DNA of 64,000 bases from Lysinibacillus sphaericus (GCF_006864135.1 NZ_SADV01000002.1:248001-312000); one strand, 5' to 3'; counted from the first letter of the stretch, positions 9,037 to 17,766 are shown. Notes: generated by a model from the sequence alone, not told the origin. A program made the numbers and translations.

Positions 9037-11103
9037 TTAATCGAAGCGGTCCCCTTGTAAAACACCTGAATTTTCAAGCATTTCACGTAAATATTTGTAC
9101 TCATCATCATGCCAAAAAGCATCAGTCTCAAGCATATCCGTTGCATCTTTTCTCGCCGTTTCAAGTATTCGGTAATCGTGCACTAAATCCGCTACTTTAA
9201 AATCAGGCAAACCACTTTGTTTACGCCCAAAAAAGTCACCTGGGCCACGTAGTTCCAAATCCTTTTCAGCTAGACGAAAGCCATCATTCGTTTCCGTCAT
9301 CGACTGCATTCGCTCTTTGCCTTCATCGGATTTCGGATCGGCTAACAACACACAATATGACTGATGTTCACCTCGTCCAACACGCCCACGCAACTGATGC
9401 AACTGAGCTAAGCCGAAGCGTTCTGCGTCATAAATAATCATAAAAGTTGCATTCGGTACGTTCACCCCAACCTCAACAACAGTTGTAGACACGAGCACGT
9501 GAATAGTTCCCTCACTAAAGGCTCGCATAACAGCGTCTTTTTCATTCGCTGATAGGCGACCATGCATTAGCCCGACTTTGTAACGCCCATTAAAATACGT
9601 TGCAAGTTGCTCATAGATTTCTACCGCATTTTGTACATCCAGCTTGTCTGATTCCTCGATTAGTGGACAAATAGCATAAGCCTGCCTACCAGCAGCAAGC
9701 TCTAATTCTAGCTTTGACATAACAGAGCCCAATTGCTCTTTTTTCATCCAATGCGTTTCAATTTGCTTACGCCCCGCTGGCATTTCATCAATCATCGAAA
9801 CATCCATTTCTCCAAATGCTGTAATCGCGAGTGTACGCGGGATTGGTGTCGCGGTCATAAAGAGCACATCTGGATTTTCTCCTTTATCACGTAATATTCT
9901 ACGCTGCTCTACACCAAAACGATGCTGTTCATCCGTTATAACAAAACCAAGTTTATAAAAAACGACATCAGGCTGAATTAACGCATGTGTACCAATTAAA
10001 ATATCTATGTCTCCGTTTGCCAGTTCTTCTAAAAGTAAACGACGCTCCTTTGCTTTCGTCGATCCTGATAGTAAAGCTACACGTACGCCAAACGGCTCAA
10101 ACCATTCCTTCAAATTTTCAGCATGCTGCTCTGCTAAAATTTCCGTTGGCGCCATTAATGCCCCTTGGAAACCAGCAGTTACTGCTGCATATAAACATAT
10201 TGCCGCAACAACTGTTTTCCCCGACCCTACGTCACCTTGAAGTAAGCGATTCATACGATGTGGCTCTTTCAAATCTTTACAAATTTCATTGACAACGCGT
10301 TTTTGCGCACCTGTTAATTCATAGGGTAATGATGCAATAAAAACACGTAACTTTTGTAAATCAAACTGTATAACTGTACCGCGCTCACTATCTTTTCTAA
10401 TTTTACGTAACGCTTGAATACGTACTTGAAAGTTTAGTAGCTCTTCATAGGCAAAGCGTCTTCTAGCCTGTTTCGCATGCCCAGCATCAAGAGGAAAATG
10501 AATGCCCTCAAGCCCTTCACGCATTGTCGTAAGTTTATAATCGGCTTGTAAACGCTGCGGAACAGCATCTGGTATTTCTACACCAAACTCATCTAATGCT
10601 TGTCGCATATATTTACGAAAACGTTTTTGTGGAATCAAACCTTTTAAACTATAAACAGGTTCAAAATCGACTTGATCTGTCTTAGGGCCAAACGTTACAG
10701 ACGTTCCATTTATTACTTGTCTGCCGCGATCCCATTTTCCCGTAACGGTTATAATAGCTCCCGGTACAAGCTTTTGTTTCAAATAACCTTGATTAAAAAA
10801 AACAACCTTAACTAAATGTCGCCCTGCTAGCACCGTAACTTGTAATCGTGATTTATTGCGCCCTAAAAACAGTACTGTCGGTTCCCGTTCAACTTTACAC
10901 TCAACTGTGACACGTTCATTATGTGGTGTTTGTGCTAAATCCTTTAAACGAAAATCCTCATGCCGATGCGGAAACGTCCATAACAAATCCGCAATCGTCT
11001 CGATGCCCAATGCCTCTAAATGTCCTGCTGTTTCTTTCCCGATTCCCTTTAATTCAGTAACGGGAGTCGTTAAATCAGTCACCTTGCACGACAGCTCCTC
11101 CAA
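9037..11103 (-). CDS. recG: ATP-dependent DNA helicase RecG
   Basis: Branch-migrating helicase that remodels stalled forks, R-loops and Holliday junctions. The 688-residue protein has an N-terminal wedge (OB) domain (KGIGKETAGHLEALGI near 19-34, then the fork-binding fold), then the superfamily 2 motor with Walker A GDVGSGKT, Walker B-like DEQHRFG, TATPIPRT and QLRGRVGRG. The TTG at 11103 gives the longest reading frame but has a poor upstream site. A GTG at 11082 would leave 11 residues before KGIG, much as in B. subtilis, with a GGAGGAG about 12 nt upstream, so the start is uncertain. It is followed by a terminator that overlaps the fapR promoter. Confidence 0.95.
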   Translation of the reverse strand: MEELSCKVTDLTTPVTELKGIGKETAGHLEALGIETIADLLWTFPHRHEDFRLKDLAQTPHNERVTVECKVEREPTVLFLGRNKSRLQVTVLAGRHLVKVVFFNQGYLKQKLVPGAIITVTGKWDRGRQVINGTSVTFGPKTDQVDFEPVYSLKGLIPQKRFRKYMRQALDEFGVEIPDAVPQRLQADYKLTTMREGLEGIHFPLDAGHAKQARRRFAYEELLNFQVRIQALRKIRKDSERGTVIQFDLQKLRVFIASLPYELTGAQKRVVNEICKDLKEPHRMNRLLQGDVGSGKTVVAAICLYAAVTAGFQGALMAPTEILAEQHAENLKEWFEPFGVRVALLSGSTKAKERRLLLEELANGDIDILIGTHALIQPDVVFYKLGFVITDEQHRFGVEQRRILRDKGENPDVLFMTATPIPRTLAITAFGEMDVSMIDEMPAGRKQIETHWMKKEQLGSVMSKLELELAAGRQAYAICPLIEESDKLDVQNAVEIYEQLATYFNGRYKVGLMHGRLSANEKDAVMRAFSEGTIHVLVSTTVVEVGVNVPNATFMIIYDAERFGLAQLHQLRGRVGRGEHQSYCVLLADPKSDEGKERMQSMTETNDGFRLAEKDLELRGPGDFFGRKQSGLPDFKVADLVHDYRILETARKDATDMLETDAFWHDDEYKYLREMLENSGVLQGDRFD

Positions 11104-11388
11104 AGTTTTTCACCACAAGTACTTTACCTGCAGTCATTTGTATCATCATACTATTTTTCAGCATATGAGTTTTCCCCTTTCATACGATTACTCTTAGCGT
11201 TTAACACATCTGAACACACGTATTATTATTCTCAATATTATTATATAACTTTTCATTTTCTGTAGGATAGCAATTCAATCTATTAATAATTGATTGATAG
11301 TTAATTATATCGAATGAATTAACACTTTTTCATCCTATTGCATTTTCATAATGATACTCCTTTTCTAGACTCATCACCATAACGTGTG

Positions 11389-11511
11389 GTTGATTTCCGT
11401 TCCGGCTGGGCGCTTTCCTGGGGGCGTCTGATGAGCCGCTTCGCTTACGCTCCAGGGTCTCATCTGTGACGCTAATCCCCAAGGAGTCGCCCAGCCTCCA
11501 CTCCAATCAAC
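11389..11511 (+). repeat. Family A hairpin repeat, simple form (A1)
   Basis: A 123-bp element with ends GTTGATT/AATCAAC and a strong stem GGCTGGGCG/CGCCCAGCC just inside them. The centre holds GGGTCTC followed by only about 9 nt before GCTAATCCCC, so the 68-bp cassette found at this point in other A copies is absent. The left flank TCATCACCATAACGTGTG is shared with the copy at 48767. It sits between sdaAA and recG in a 519-bp gap that is otherwise AT-rich with no gene. Confidence 0.8.
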
Positions 11512-11580
11512 TTATTTACATGGCGTACTATTTCAGCATGCTTTTCATTAACTATAAAAAATCTATAGCATAGAGAACCT

Positions 11581-11616
11581 CAAAAAAACACGCCTCCCTT
11601 AGGAATAGCGTGTTTC
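11581..11616 (-). terminator. Terminator of the sdaAB-sdaAA operon
   Basis: On the minus strand AAACACGC pairs with GCGTGTTT around a 14-nt loop and ends in a run of T. It starts 7 nt past the sdaAA stop. Confidence 0.85.
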
Positions 11617-11622
11617 ATATTT

Positions 11623-12534
11623 TTATTTTTGAAGTGACTTGATACTTTCTAAATCGCCATTATCAAAAATGGCTTTGCTAATAGCTTTACCTGTTGGTGT
11701 TGCAGCAAGTCCTCCACGTGCAGTTTCTTTTAAATTCGGACTCATAGATTGTCCAATTCGATACATCGCACCAATCACTTCGTCACACGGGATGCGACTT
11801 GTAACCCCTGCAAGTGCCATATCCGCTGCCACAAGGGAATTTGCCGCTCCCATTGCATTTCGCTTAACACAAGGAACCTCTACTAATCCCGCTACCGGGT
11901 CACAAACAAGCCCTAGCATATTTTTCAGTGTAATGGCAAATGCTTCTGAACATTGCTGCGGCGTACCAGCAGCCATCTCTACAATCGCTGCGGCCGCCAT
12001 ACCAGCAGCTGAGCCAACCTCTGCTTGACAGCCACCGGCAGCACCTGAAATCGAAGCATTATTAGCAACAACGAAGCCGAAAGCACCCGATGTGAATAAA
12101 TAACGAATCATTTGCTCACGTGTCGGATTTAGCTTGTTCTTTACCGCGAACAACGTCCCTGGTACAACCCCAGCAGAACCCGCGGTTGGGGTAGCACAAA
12201 TTGTACCCATAGCTGCATTCACTTCGTTTGTTGCAACAGCCTTACTCACCGCGTCTAGTAATAAATCCCCCGACAGTGAATTACCTTGCGCAATATAATT
12301 TTGAAGCAATACTGCGTCACCGCCCGTTAAGCCTGTTACAGATTTTACACCCTTCAAACCTCTTTCAACAGCTTCTTCCATCACCGTTAAATTATTGTCC
12401 ATTTGCTGTATAATTTCATCTCTTGAGCGTCCAGTTATTAACATTTCTTGCTCAATCATAATTTCAGAAATTAGCTTTCCTTCTTGCTCCGCTCGTTCAA
12501 CTAGTTCACGAACATTATGAAACAATACGTCCAT
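11623..12534 (-). CDS. sdaAA: L-serine dehydratase, iron-sulfur-dependent, alpha subunit
   Basis: Catalytic subunit of the Fe-S L-serine deaminase that converts serine to pyruvate and ammonia. The 303-residue protein has the conserved glycine-rich segments GTICATPTAGSAGVVPG and SGAAGGCQAEVGSA and the cysteines of MLGLVCDPVAGLVEVPC, which in the family contribute to the 4Fe-4S cluster. The start has an ideal AAGGAGGTG site 7 nt upstream. It follows sdaAB by 14 nt in the same order as B. subtilis; together they form the heterodimer. A terminator lies just downstream. Confidence 0.95.
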   Translation of the reverse strand: MDVLFHNVRELVERAEQEGKLISEIMIEQEMLITGRSRDEIIQQMDNNLTVMEEAVERGLKGVKSVTGLTGGDAVLLQNYIAQGNSLSGDLLLDAVSKAVATNEVNAAMGTICATPTAGSAGVVPGTLFAVKNKLNPTREQMIRYLFTSGAFGFVVANNASISGAAGGCQAEVGSAAGMAAAAIVEMAAGTPQQCSEAFAITLKNMLGLVCDPVAGLVEVPCVKRNAMGAANSLVAADMALAGVTSRIPCDEVIGAMYRIGQSMSPNLKETARGGLAATPTGKAISKAIFDNGDLESIKSLQK

Positions 12535-12548
12535 ATTCGTGCACCTCC

Positions 12549-13211
12549 TTAGTTATTAATTTTAGAAACCTTCGAAATATGTGGTATTAAAGAAATTTGT
12601 TGTAATATTTTATCCTCAATGTTTTGATCGACTTCTATCACCATAAGGGCCGTTAAACCACGTTCTATACGCGAAACCTCCATATGTCCAATGTTGACTG
12701 CATGCATCGCTAAGCAATTTGCCACATTGGCAATACAGCCAGCACGATCATCATGAACAACAAGGATTGCTGGCATACCACCTGTTAAACGTAGCTTAAA
12801 GCCATTAACCTCACTTACTTCAATTTTACCGCCACCGATAGAAATACCAACGACAGACATCTCTCCTTCATCATCGCCAATTACAAGGCGGGCAGTATTC
12901 GGATGCTCCATATTTGCTGTTTCTGGGATAAACTCATAATCTAATCCTGCCTTTTCTGCATCGGCAAAAGCTGTTTTGATCCGCTCATCGAATGTATCGT
13001 AATTTAATAGGCCCCCTACCAAAGCTACATCTGTTCCATGTCCTTTATACGTTTCAGCAAACGAACCATACAAGTGGATTTTCGCCCATTTTGGTTGTCT
13101 TCCAAATAAATCTCTAGCAACGCGTCCAATTCGTGCGGCTCCTGCCGTATGAGAAGATGAAGGCCCAATCATCACTGGTCCAATAATATCAAATACTGAA
13201 GTAAACTTCAT
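12549..13211 (-). CDS. sdaAB: L-serine dehydratase, iron-sulfur-dependent, beta subunit
   Basis: Beta subunit of the two-chain serine deaminase. The 220-residue protein opens with the family signature FDIIGPVMIGPSSSHTAGAARIG and ends with an ACT domain (about 148-217, AILVVHDDRAGCIANVANCLA), which in this family may sense serine. It is the first gene of sdaAB-sdaAA. The upstream gap to fakA is 351 bp: apart from a fakA terminator at its far end it is AT-rich, with no gene and no clear promoter that I can defend. Confidence 0.95.
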   Translation of the reverse strand: MKFTSVFDIIGPVMIGPSSSHTAGAARIGRVARDLFGRQPKWAKIHLYGSFAETYKGHGTDVALVGGLLNYDTFDERIKTAFADAEKAGLDYEFIPETANMEHPNTARLVIGDDEGEMSVVGISIGGGKIEVSEVNGFKLRLTGGMPAILVVHDDRAGCIANVANCLAMHAVNIGHMEVSRIERGLTALMVIEVDQNIEDKILQQISLIPHISKVSKINN

Positions 13212-13505
13212 AATAACACCCCTCTATTCTATCCATATAATAATATCGATTTTTTATTTATATCATGCTTGATAGTTACTATAAAAGTAAAGCACTTCTT
13301 TATCAACTTTCAGAAAATTTACACGACTATGTTTTTCACAATGGCAATATTGATTAACCTTTGTCTACTCCGTATACACAATAATTTCAAAATGCTGTTA
13401 TTCCAATATTTCCAAGTTCGTTGTCCACTGGACACATACATCGAATCATTTATTTTTAGCTACTTCAGCTCGTGTATGATCCCCTATTCTCCCAGTACCA
13501 TAAAC

Positions 13506-13537
13506 AAAAGCAGTACACGGCTTGTGCACTGCTTTGT
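13506..13537 (-). terminator. Terminator downstream of fakA
   Basis: The minus strand reads AAGCAGTGCAC, a short loop, then GTGTACTGCTTTTGTTT, about 25 nt beyond the fakA stop. The stem is 11 bp with one mismatch and ends in a T-rich tail. Confidence 0.75.
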
Positions 13538-13562
13538 CTACTTATGCGCAAAGTAGAGTGAA

Positions 13563-15212
13563 TTATTCTACTGAAATAATATATGGATATAATCCTTGTT
13601 TACCATTAAATAACTCTACTTCAACCTCTGGATAATTCTCTTCAATGAATTTCACTAATTCTGAAGCATTTTCTTCGGTTGTATCCTCACCATAGATAAC
13701 TGTTACAATTTCTGCATCTTCATCCACTAAATCAGTAATTACCTTCTCAGCAGCATCTTTTAATGCTGGAGTAGATAATACAATTTTCCCTTCTGCAAGA
13801 GCCATGAAATCATCCTTATGAATTTCCACACCATCAATAGATGTATCTCGAACTGCATAAGTTACTTGGCCTGTTTTAACATTTGCGAAGGCTTCTGTCA
13901 TTGTTGCTTGGTTCATTTCAACTGCCGCCTCTGGATTAAACGATAAAATCGCTGCCATACCTTGAGGGATCGTTTTCGTTGGAACTACAGCCGCTTCTAT
14001 ATCTAATAGCTCTACCGCTTGTTCTGCTGCCATCACGATATTTTTGTTATTTGGTAAAATCAATACTTTTTCAGCACCAATTTCTTTTACTGCCTTCACA
14101 ATATCTTCAGTTGAAGGGTTCATTGTTTGACCACCTTCAATAACATAAGAGGCACCAATTGAACGGAGTAATTCAGCAACTCCCTCGCCCATTGCAATCG
14201 TTACAATTGCATATGGGTGCTTTTCTGCTTTTTTAGCTGAAGAAGGTGCTTTATGATCCTCACCAACAATGGCAGAATGCTGTTCACGCATATTGTCGAC
14301 TTTAATTTTAATAAGACTACCATATTTTTGACCCATTGCTAATACAGCGCCTGGTTGTTCAGAATGAATATGCACTTTTGCAATTTCTTCATCTGAAATA
14401 ACGAGTAAAGAATCACCTAGAGGATTTAATTCATTGCGGAATTGTTCTTCACTAAATGGCTCTTTTCCTTCTTCAAAACGTACCATGATTTCAGTACAAT
14501 AACCAAATTCAATATCCATAGTATTCATGAAATCTTGTGCTCTATGATGTTCTGCATTAATTAAATCATCTAAAGTTGCTTCATTTTTCACCGGTAATGG
14601 CTCGCCCTTTAAGGATGCTAAAAATCCTTCATACACAAATAGCAGACCCTGACCGCCACTATCTACAACTCCGACTTCTTTTAGAACAGGTAGAAGTTCA
14701 GGCGTACGTTGCAACGAAGCCTGTGCTTCAGCAGTAAATGCCTCCATCACTGCAATGATATCGGTTTCAGTTTGTGCCACTTCTACACCTTTTTTCGCCG
14801 CTTCACGTGCAACCGTTAAAATCGTTCCCTCAACTGGCTTCATTACTGCTTTATAAGCAGTTTCTACGCCTGCTTGGAAGGCACCAGCAAAGCCCTTAGC
14901 ATCAATCGTCGCTTCTTTTTCGATAGATTTACCAAAGCCACGGAATAACTGCGATAAAATAACGCCTGAATTTCCGCGTGCTCCCATAAGTAAACCTTTC
15001 GATAAAGCTTGAGCTGTTTTGCCGATATGTTCTGACGCATACTGCTCTGTTTCCTTTGACCCAGATGTCATCGATAAGTTCATATTCGTTCCTGTATCAC
15101 CATCTGGTACTGGAAATACATTTAATGAATCAACATAATTTGCATTTTGGAATAGGTGATGGGCACCCATTTGCACCATTTCTGCAAACTTTATTCCGTC
15201 TAAAGACTGCAT
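13563..15212 (-). CDS. fakA: Fatty acid kinase catalytic subunit FakA (YloV, DhaL domain)
   Basis: ATP-binding subunit of fatty acid kinase, which phosphorylates fatty acids held by a FakB (DegV) protein so that exogenous acids enter phospholipids. The 549-residue protein has an N-terminal DhaL domain with the Mg-ATP motif PDGDTGTNM at 36-44, and MGARGNSGVILSQLFRG further on. A middle domain and a C-terminal domain of the DAK-phosphatase family (VILPNNKNIVMAAEQA) follow. It is paired with the Asp23-family gene upstream (18-nt gap, with a GGAGG site), as in B. subtilis yloU-yloV. No FakB gene is in the window. Confidence 0.93.
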   Translation of the reverse strand: MQSLDGIKFAEMVQMGAHHLFQNANYVDSLNVFPVPDGDTGTNMNLSMTSGSKETEQYASEHIGKTAQALSKGLLMGARGNSGVILSQLFRGFGKSIEKEATIDAKGFAGAFQAGVETAYKAVMKPVEGTILTVAREAAKKGVEVAQTETDIIAVMEAFTAEAQASLQRTPELLPVLKEVGVVDSGGQGLLFVYEGFLASLKGEPLPVKNEATLDDLINAEHHRAQDFMNTMDIEFGYCTEIMVRFEEGKEPFSEEQFRNELNPLGDSLLVISDEEIAKVHIHSEQPGAVLAMGQKYGSLIKIKVDNMREQHSAIVGEDHKAPSSAKKAEKHPYAIVTIAMGEGVAELLRSIGASYVIEGGQTMNPSTEDIVKAVKEIGAEKVLILPNNKNIVMAAEQAVELLDIEAAVVPTKTIPQGMAAILSFNPEAAVEMNQATMTEAFANVKTGQVTYAVRDTSIDGVEIHKDDFMALAEGKIVLSTPALKDAAEKVITDLVDEDAEIVTVIYGEDTTEENASELVKFIEENYPEVEVELFNGKQGLYPYIISVE

Positions 15213-15230
15213 TAGAATTAGTTCCTCCTC

Positions 15231-15593
15231 TTAATCATTCGCTACACGAACGCCCTGCACAAAGATATTGACAGATTTCACGCTCATACCTAATGTTTTA
15301 TCCACTGTATATTTCACTTTCGACTGTACTTGATAAGCAACTTCCGAAATTTTTGTCCCGTAACTAACAATAATGTACATATCAATATGTAAATCGTCGT
15401 TCTGTTTTCGAATAACAACACCTTTTGCAAAATTTTCTTTACGTAAAATATCAGTTAGACCATCACGAATTTGATGTTTAGATGCCATGCCAACAATACC
15501 GTAGCATTCTACAGCAGCACCACCAGCTATTTGTGCAAGTACATCTGTTGAAATATCAATTTGGCCGAATTCATTGTTTAATTCAATCGACAT
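15231..15593 (-). CDS. yloU: Asp23/Gls24 family protein (YloU)
   Basis: A 120-residue Asp23-family protein nearly identical in layout to B. subtilis YloU (GGAAVECYGIVGMASKHQIRDGLTDILRKEN, then HIDMYIIVSYGTKISEVA and VNIFVQGVRV). The family is linked to envelope stress in Staphylococcus, where Asp23 is tethered to the membrane; the role of YloU is not established. I use the ATG at 15593 because it has AAGGGGG 8 nt upstream and matches family length; an upstream in-frame codon at 15638 would add 15 unconserved residues. It is probably co-transcribed with fakA from a promoter 36-65 nt upstream. Confidence 0.92.
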   Translation of the reverse strand: MSIELNNEFGQIDISTDVLAQIAGGAAVECYGIVGMASKHQIRDGLTDILRKENFAKGVVIRKQNDDLHIDMYIIVSYGTKISEVAYQVQSKVKYTVDKTLGMSVKSVNIFVQGVRVAND

Positions 15594-15628
15594 AGAAATG
15601 CCCCCTTGGCTCTTTTTGACTAAATGAT

Positions 15629-15658
15629 ATTGTAACACTTTCGTTATGCATTAAGCAA
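15629..15658 (-). promoter_or_regulatory. Probable promoter of yloU-fakA
   Basis: Minus strand TTGCTT (15658-15653), an 18-nt spacer and TACAAT (15634-15629) give a reasonable sigma-A promoter about 35 nt ahead of the yloU start codon. Confidence 0.6.
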
Positions 15659-15693
15659 CCTTAGAAGGCATTAAAGCGCATTGTATCAACGTT

Positions 15694-16230
15694 TTACTGA
15701 CATTTTAAAGGGAAACATACATCTTCATCGAAATTTCCACTTTTGCTGAAAAAGTCGTTACGACCGTTTTGTTTTGCTGTGTATAGTGCTTGATCAGCTA
15801 ATTCACAGCATATTTTCAATTGCTCGCTATTTGAGATTTTGGCATGACACATCCCGATGCTGACTGTTACAATATCAGCAACTTCTGAATGCTCATGACG
15901 TATATTTAAATGGCGTACTTCCTCTAAAATTTCCTCACACACATGCTCTGAAAATTTAGCCGCATGTTGGCTAACGATTACGAACTCTTCGCCTCCCCAA
16001 CGTGCTGCAAATGCATTATACTTTTCTGCAATTTCATCTAATAGAGCTGCCACTTTTATTAAAGCTTCATCACCTTGTAAATGACCGTAATAATCATTTA
16101 ATTTTTTAAAGAAATCAAGATCAATCATCATGACAGATAAAGATTTTGGTTTACTTAGTTGTTGCCCTATTTGTGTCAATTTATTATTAAAAGCTCGACG
16201 ATTAGGCAAGGAGGTGGGACACCAATGCAA
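15694..16230 (-). pseudogene. GGDEF-domain (diguanylate cyclase) gene fragment, 5' truncated
   Basis: The 178-residue frame is almost exactly one GGDEF domain. It starts within the LPNRRAF motif, continues with the metal-binding IDLDFFKKLNDYYGH and the active-site RWGGEEF, and ends soon after ALYTAKQNGRN. No RxxD inhibitory site precedes GGEEF. Normal family members have a sensory N-terminal region and usually DxLTGLPNRR. Here homology begins abruptly at about residue 8, exactly where the sequence turns into the ribosome binding site of an IclR-like gene on the other strand. The only start is a TTG without a Shine-Dalgarno. I read it as a deletion remnant; a minimal functional cyclase is possible but unlikely. 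Confidence 0.7.
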
Positions 16231-16494
16231 TTACTAGAACAAGCTATGACAATCGCTCAAGTTTTGGCTTCTGAAGCAAATGAAAACAGCTTGTCCATTT
16301 CAGAGCTTTCAGCAAAATGCAATTTACCACTTAGCACATTACATAGAATTTAAAAGAGATGATGAAGTAGTCGGTTCAGTAAGTATAGGTTTTGTTGCTT
16401 TAACGTTTCTGCAGAACATATTAATACCTTAACAGAGCGTTTAGTGGAAACTGGTAAACGTGTTTCAATGAAGCTTGGCTACCGAGGAAAATAA
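16225..16494 (+). pseudogene. IclR-family transcriptional regulator, broken by an internal deletion
   Basis: The ATG at 16225 has a perfect AAGGAGGTG site and encodes an IclR-type winged-helix start (LLEQAMTIAQVLASEANENS, then LSISELSAKCNLPLSTLHRI) up to a TAA at 16351. Beyond it, in another frame, come pieces of the C-terminal effector domain: DDEVVGSVSIGF, then after a further shift EHINTLTERLVETGKRVSMK and a stop at 16494. About 150-200 middle residues are missing. With the truncated GGDEF gene facing it, this marks deletion or rearrangement between yloU and rpmB. It is unlikely to make a functional regulator. From 16495 to the rpmB promoter nothing else was seen. Confidence 0.75.
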
Positions 16495-16667
16495 GGTTTT
16501 TTTATCTTCCACTGATTGTCAATCCCTTACAATCAGGCGTGCGGTTAGCGCGAGTTAAAATCGAGCTACTATATACCAGGATTGCAACACCTAGGAATTT
16601 ACAACCATTATTTAACAAGTATTTTTGTCTGTAAAGGTTTTTTTCTTGAAAGGTTATGTGAAAACTA

Positions 16668-16696
16668 TTGCACTGAACGTCATGGTATGTTAAATT
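16668..16696 (+). promoter_or_regulatory. rpmB promoter
   Basis: TTGCAC (16668-16673), a 17-nt spacer and TAAATT (16691-16696), with TGT immediately before the -10 box, about 70 nt ahead of the rpmB start. Confidence 0.6.
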
Positions 16697-16765
16697 ATTA
16701 TGGTATGTGAAATATCGAACTGAAATAATAATCTTTCAGCATCAACAGTAAGGAGGGAATACTAC

Positions 16766-16954
16766 ATGCCTAAACAATGTGTAATCACTGGACGTAAAGC
16801 TCGTACTGGTAACAACCGTTCCCACGCTATGAACGCTAACAAACGTACTTGGGGTGCTAACCTTCAAAAAGTTCGTATCTTAGTAGACGGTAAACCAAAA
16901 CGTGTATGGGTTTCTGCACGTGCATTAAAATCAGGTAAAATCGAGCGCGTTTAA
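16766..16954 (+). CDS. rpmB: 50S ribosomal protein L28
   Basis: The 62-residue L28 protein of the large ribosomal subunit: [20 protein letters not shown] at the N terminus, basic throughout, with [10 protein letters not shown] and the usual end [13 protein letters not shown]. The AAGGAGG site is 9 nt from the ATG. No zinc-ribbon CxxC pair is seen, so it is the cysteine-poor type. It is a monocistronic unit with its own promoter and terminator, transcribed against spoVM-thiN, the same arrangement as in B. subtilis. Confidence 0.98.
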   Translation: MPKQCVITGRKARTGNNRSHAMNANKRTWGANLQKVRILVDGKPKRVWVSARALKSGKIERV

Positions 16955-16965
16955 TCGTTGCTTCC

Positions 16966-17003
16966 AAAAAATCGATTTCGCATTTGGCGCAAATCGATTT
17001 TTT
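16966..17003 (+). terminator. rpmB terminator
   Basis: AAAAAATCGATTT pairs with AAATCGATTTTTTT around a 10-nt loop, 12 nt after the rpmB stop. Confidence 0.9.
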
Positions 17004-17068
17004 TCTGTCTTATTAACTGGGCAAACTACCAACCGCCTTTGTGAATATTTATATAATAAAATGACTAT

Positions 17069-17106
17069 GCCGCTAGGAATTACTTCTCATAGTAATTCCT
17101 AGCGGC
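17069..17106. repeat. Perfect 15-bp inverted repeat
   Basis: GCCGCTAGGAATTAC and its exact complement flank an 8-nt loop. There is only TTTC on the plus side and no T run on the minus side, so it is a poor terminator. It lies between the rpmB terminator and repeat A2. Function unknown. Confidence 0.6.
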
Positions 17107-17193
17107 TTTCATTACATATAGCAGCACAACAAAACACCTATGCAGAATGGCAGTTACGATATAATAAAGTATAGTTCTTCAACAAAGCGAGGG

Positions 17194-17458
17194 GTTGATT
17201 TCCGTTCCGACTGGGCGCTTTGTTGCTGCCGCTTCGCTTTCGCTACAGAAAACATTTGTTGCTGCCGCTTCGCTTTCGCACAGAGCAAAGCTTCCTGGGG
17301 GCGTCCGATGAGCTGCTTCACTCGCGTTGCTCGCTCTAGGGTCTCGGGCCAACAGGATGTTGGTCACGAAGGCGTTATCACAGGACGTGATGCTTTTAGC
17401 CTTCGTTCCTCTATATCGCTGATCCCCGAGGAGTCGCCCAGTCTCCACTACAATCAAC
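17194..17458 (+). repeat. Family A hairpin repeat with cassette and nested C units (A2)
   Basis: Ends GTTGATT/AATCAAC and inner stem GACTGGGCG/CGCCCAGTC identify family A. Two insertions distinguish it from A1. About 71 bp of C units split the conserved CGCTTTCCTGGG at 17222-17292. A 68-bp cassette sits at 17347-17414 (hairpin GGCCAAC/GTTGGTC, then CGAAGGC/GCCTTCG) between GGGTCTC and GCTGATCCCC. Flanking sequence shared by other A copies is missing on both sides. The chance reading frame across it is not a gene. Confidence 0.8.
17222..17292 (+). repeat. Two tandem C units inserted inside repeat A2
   Basis: Two units of about 35 bp (core GCTGCCGCTTCGCTTTCGC) interrupt A2 at a point that is continuous in A1 (11389). 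Similar size and sequence to the insertion at 7182. Confidence 0.75.
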
Positions 17459-17639
17459 CACTTCTCATAGTATGTATCTTCTGGCATGTCTTTCGCGAAA
17501 GCCTAGAATTAACGTAGCGTCAGCAAGATCAGGTGTACAATAGCATTATTGTAATAAGTTTCTTCTGTTTGATTATGGTGAGTAGCCATAGCGTTCACTT
17601 TTGACATACATAAAATTAATAAAAGTTCTACGCTACCGC

Positions 17640-17766
17640 TGATTGGAGTGGAAGGCTACTCGACTCCCGTGGGAAAGCGAGACAGGCGAGACCCTGCACG
17701 GAGCGCAGCGGAGGAAGCGACTCGACGCTCGCCCACAGGAAAGCGAGTAGCCTGGAACGGAAATCA
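17640..17766 (-). repeat. Family D (A-like) hairpin repeat (D1)
   Basis: Read on the minus strand, the element has the same framework as family A: TGATTTCCGTTCC at one end, CTTTCC, GGGTCTC, and TCCACTCCAATCA at the other. The main stem is GGCTACTCG/CGAGTAGCC instead of GGCTGGGCG/CGCCCAGCC. It has no 68-bp cassette. It lies in the rpmB-spoVM gap; between A2 and D1 (17459-17639) nothing else was recognised. Confidence 0.75.

Noticed and set aside
15694-16494. Insertion sequence as the cause of the GGDEF/IclR rearrangement
   Set aside because: No transposase fragment, terminal inverted repeats or target duplication could be seen around the junction.
17069-17106. Riboswitch or attenuator reading of the 15-bp inverted repeat
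   Set aside because: It lies downstream of the rpmB terminator and not ahead of a gene; a plain inverted repeat is all the sequence supports.
17140-17517. 125-codon frame (and its antisense partner) across repeat A2
   Set aside because: The translation is just the repeat read through (it follows the hairpin elements exactly), and the same frames are broken in other copies.
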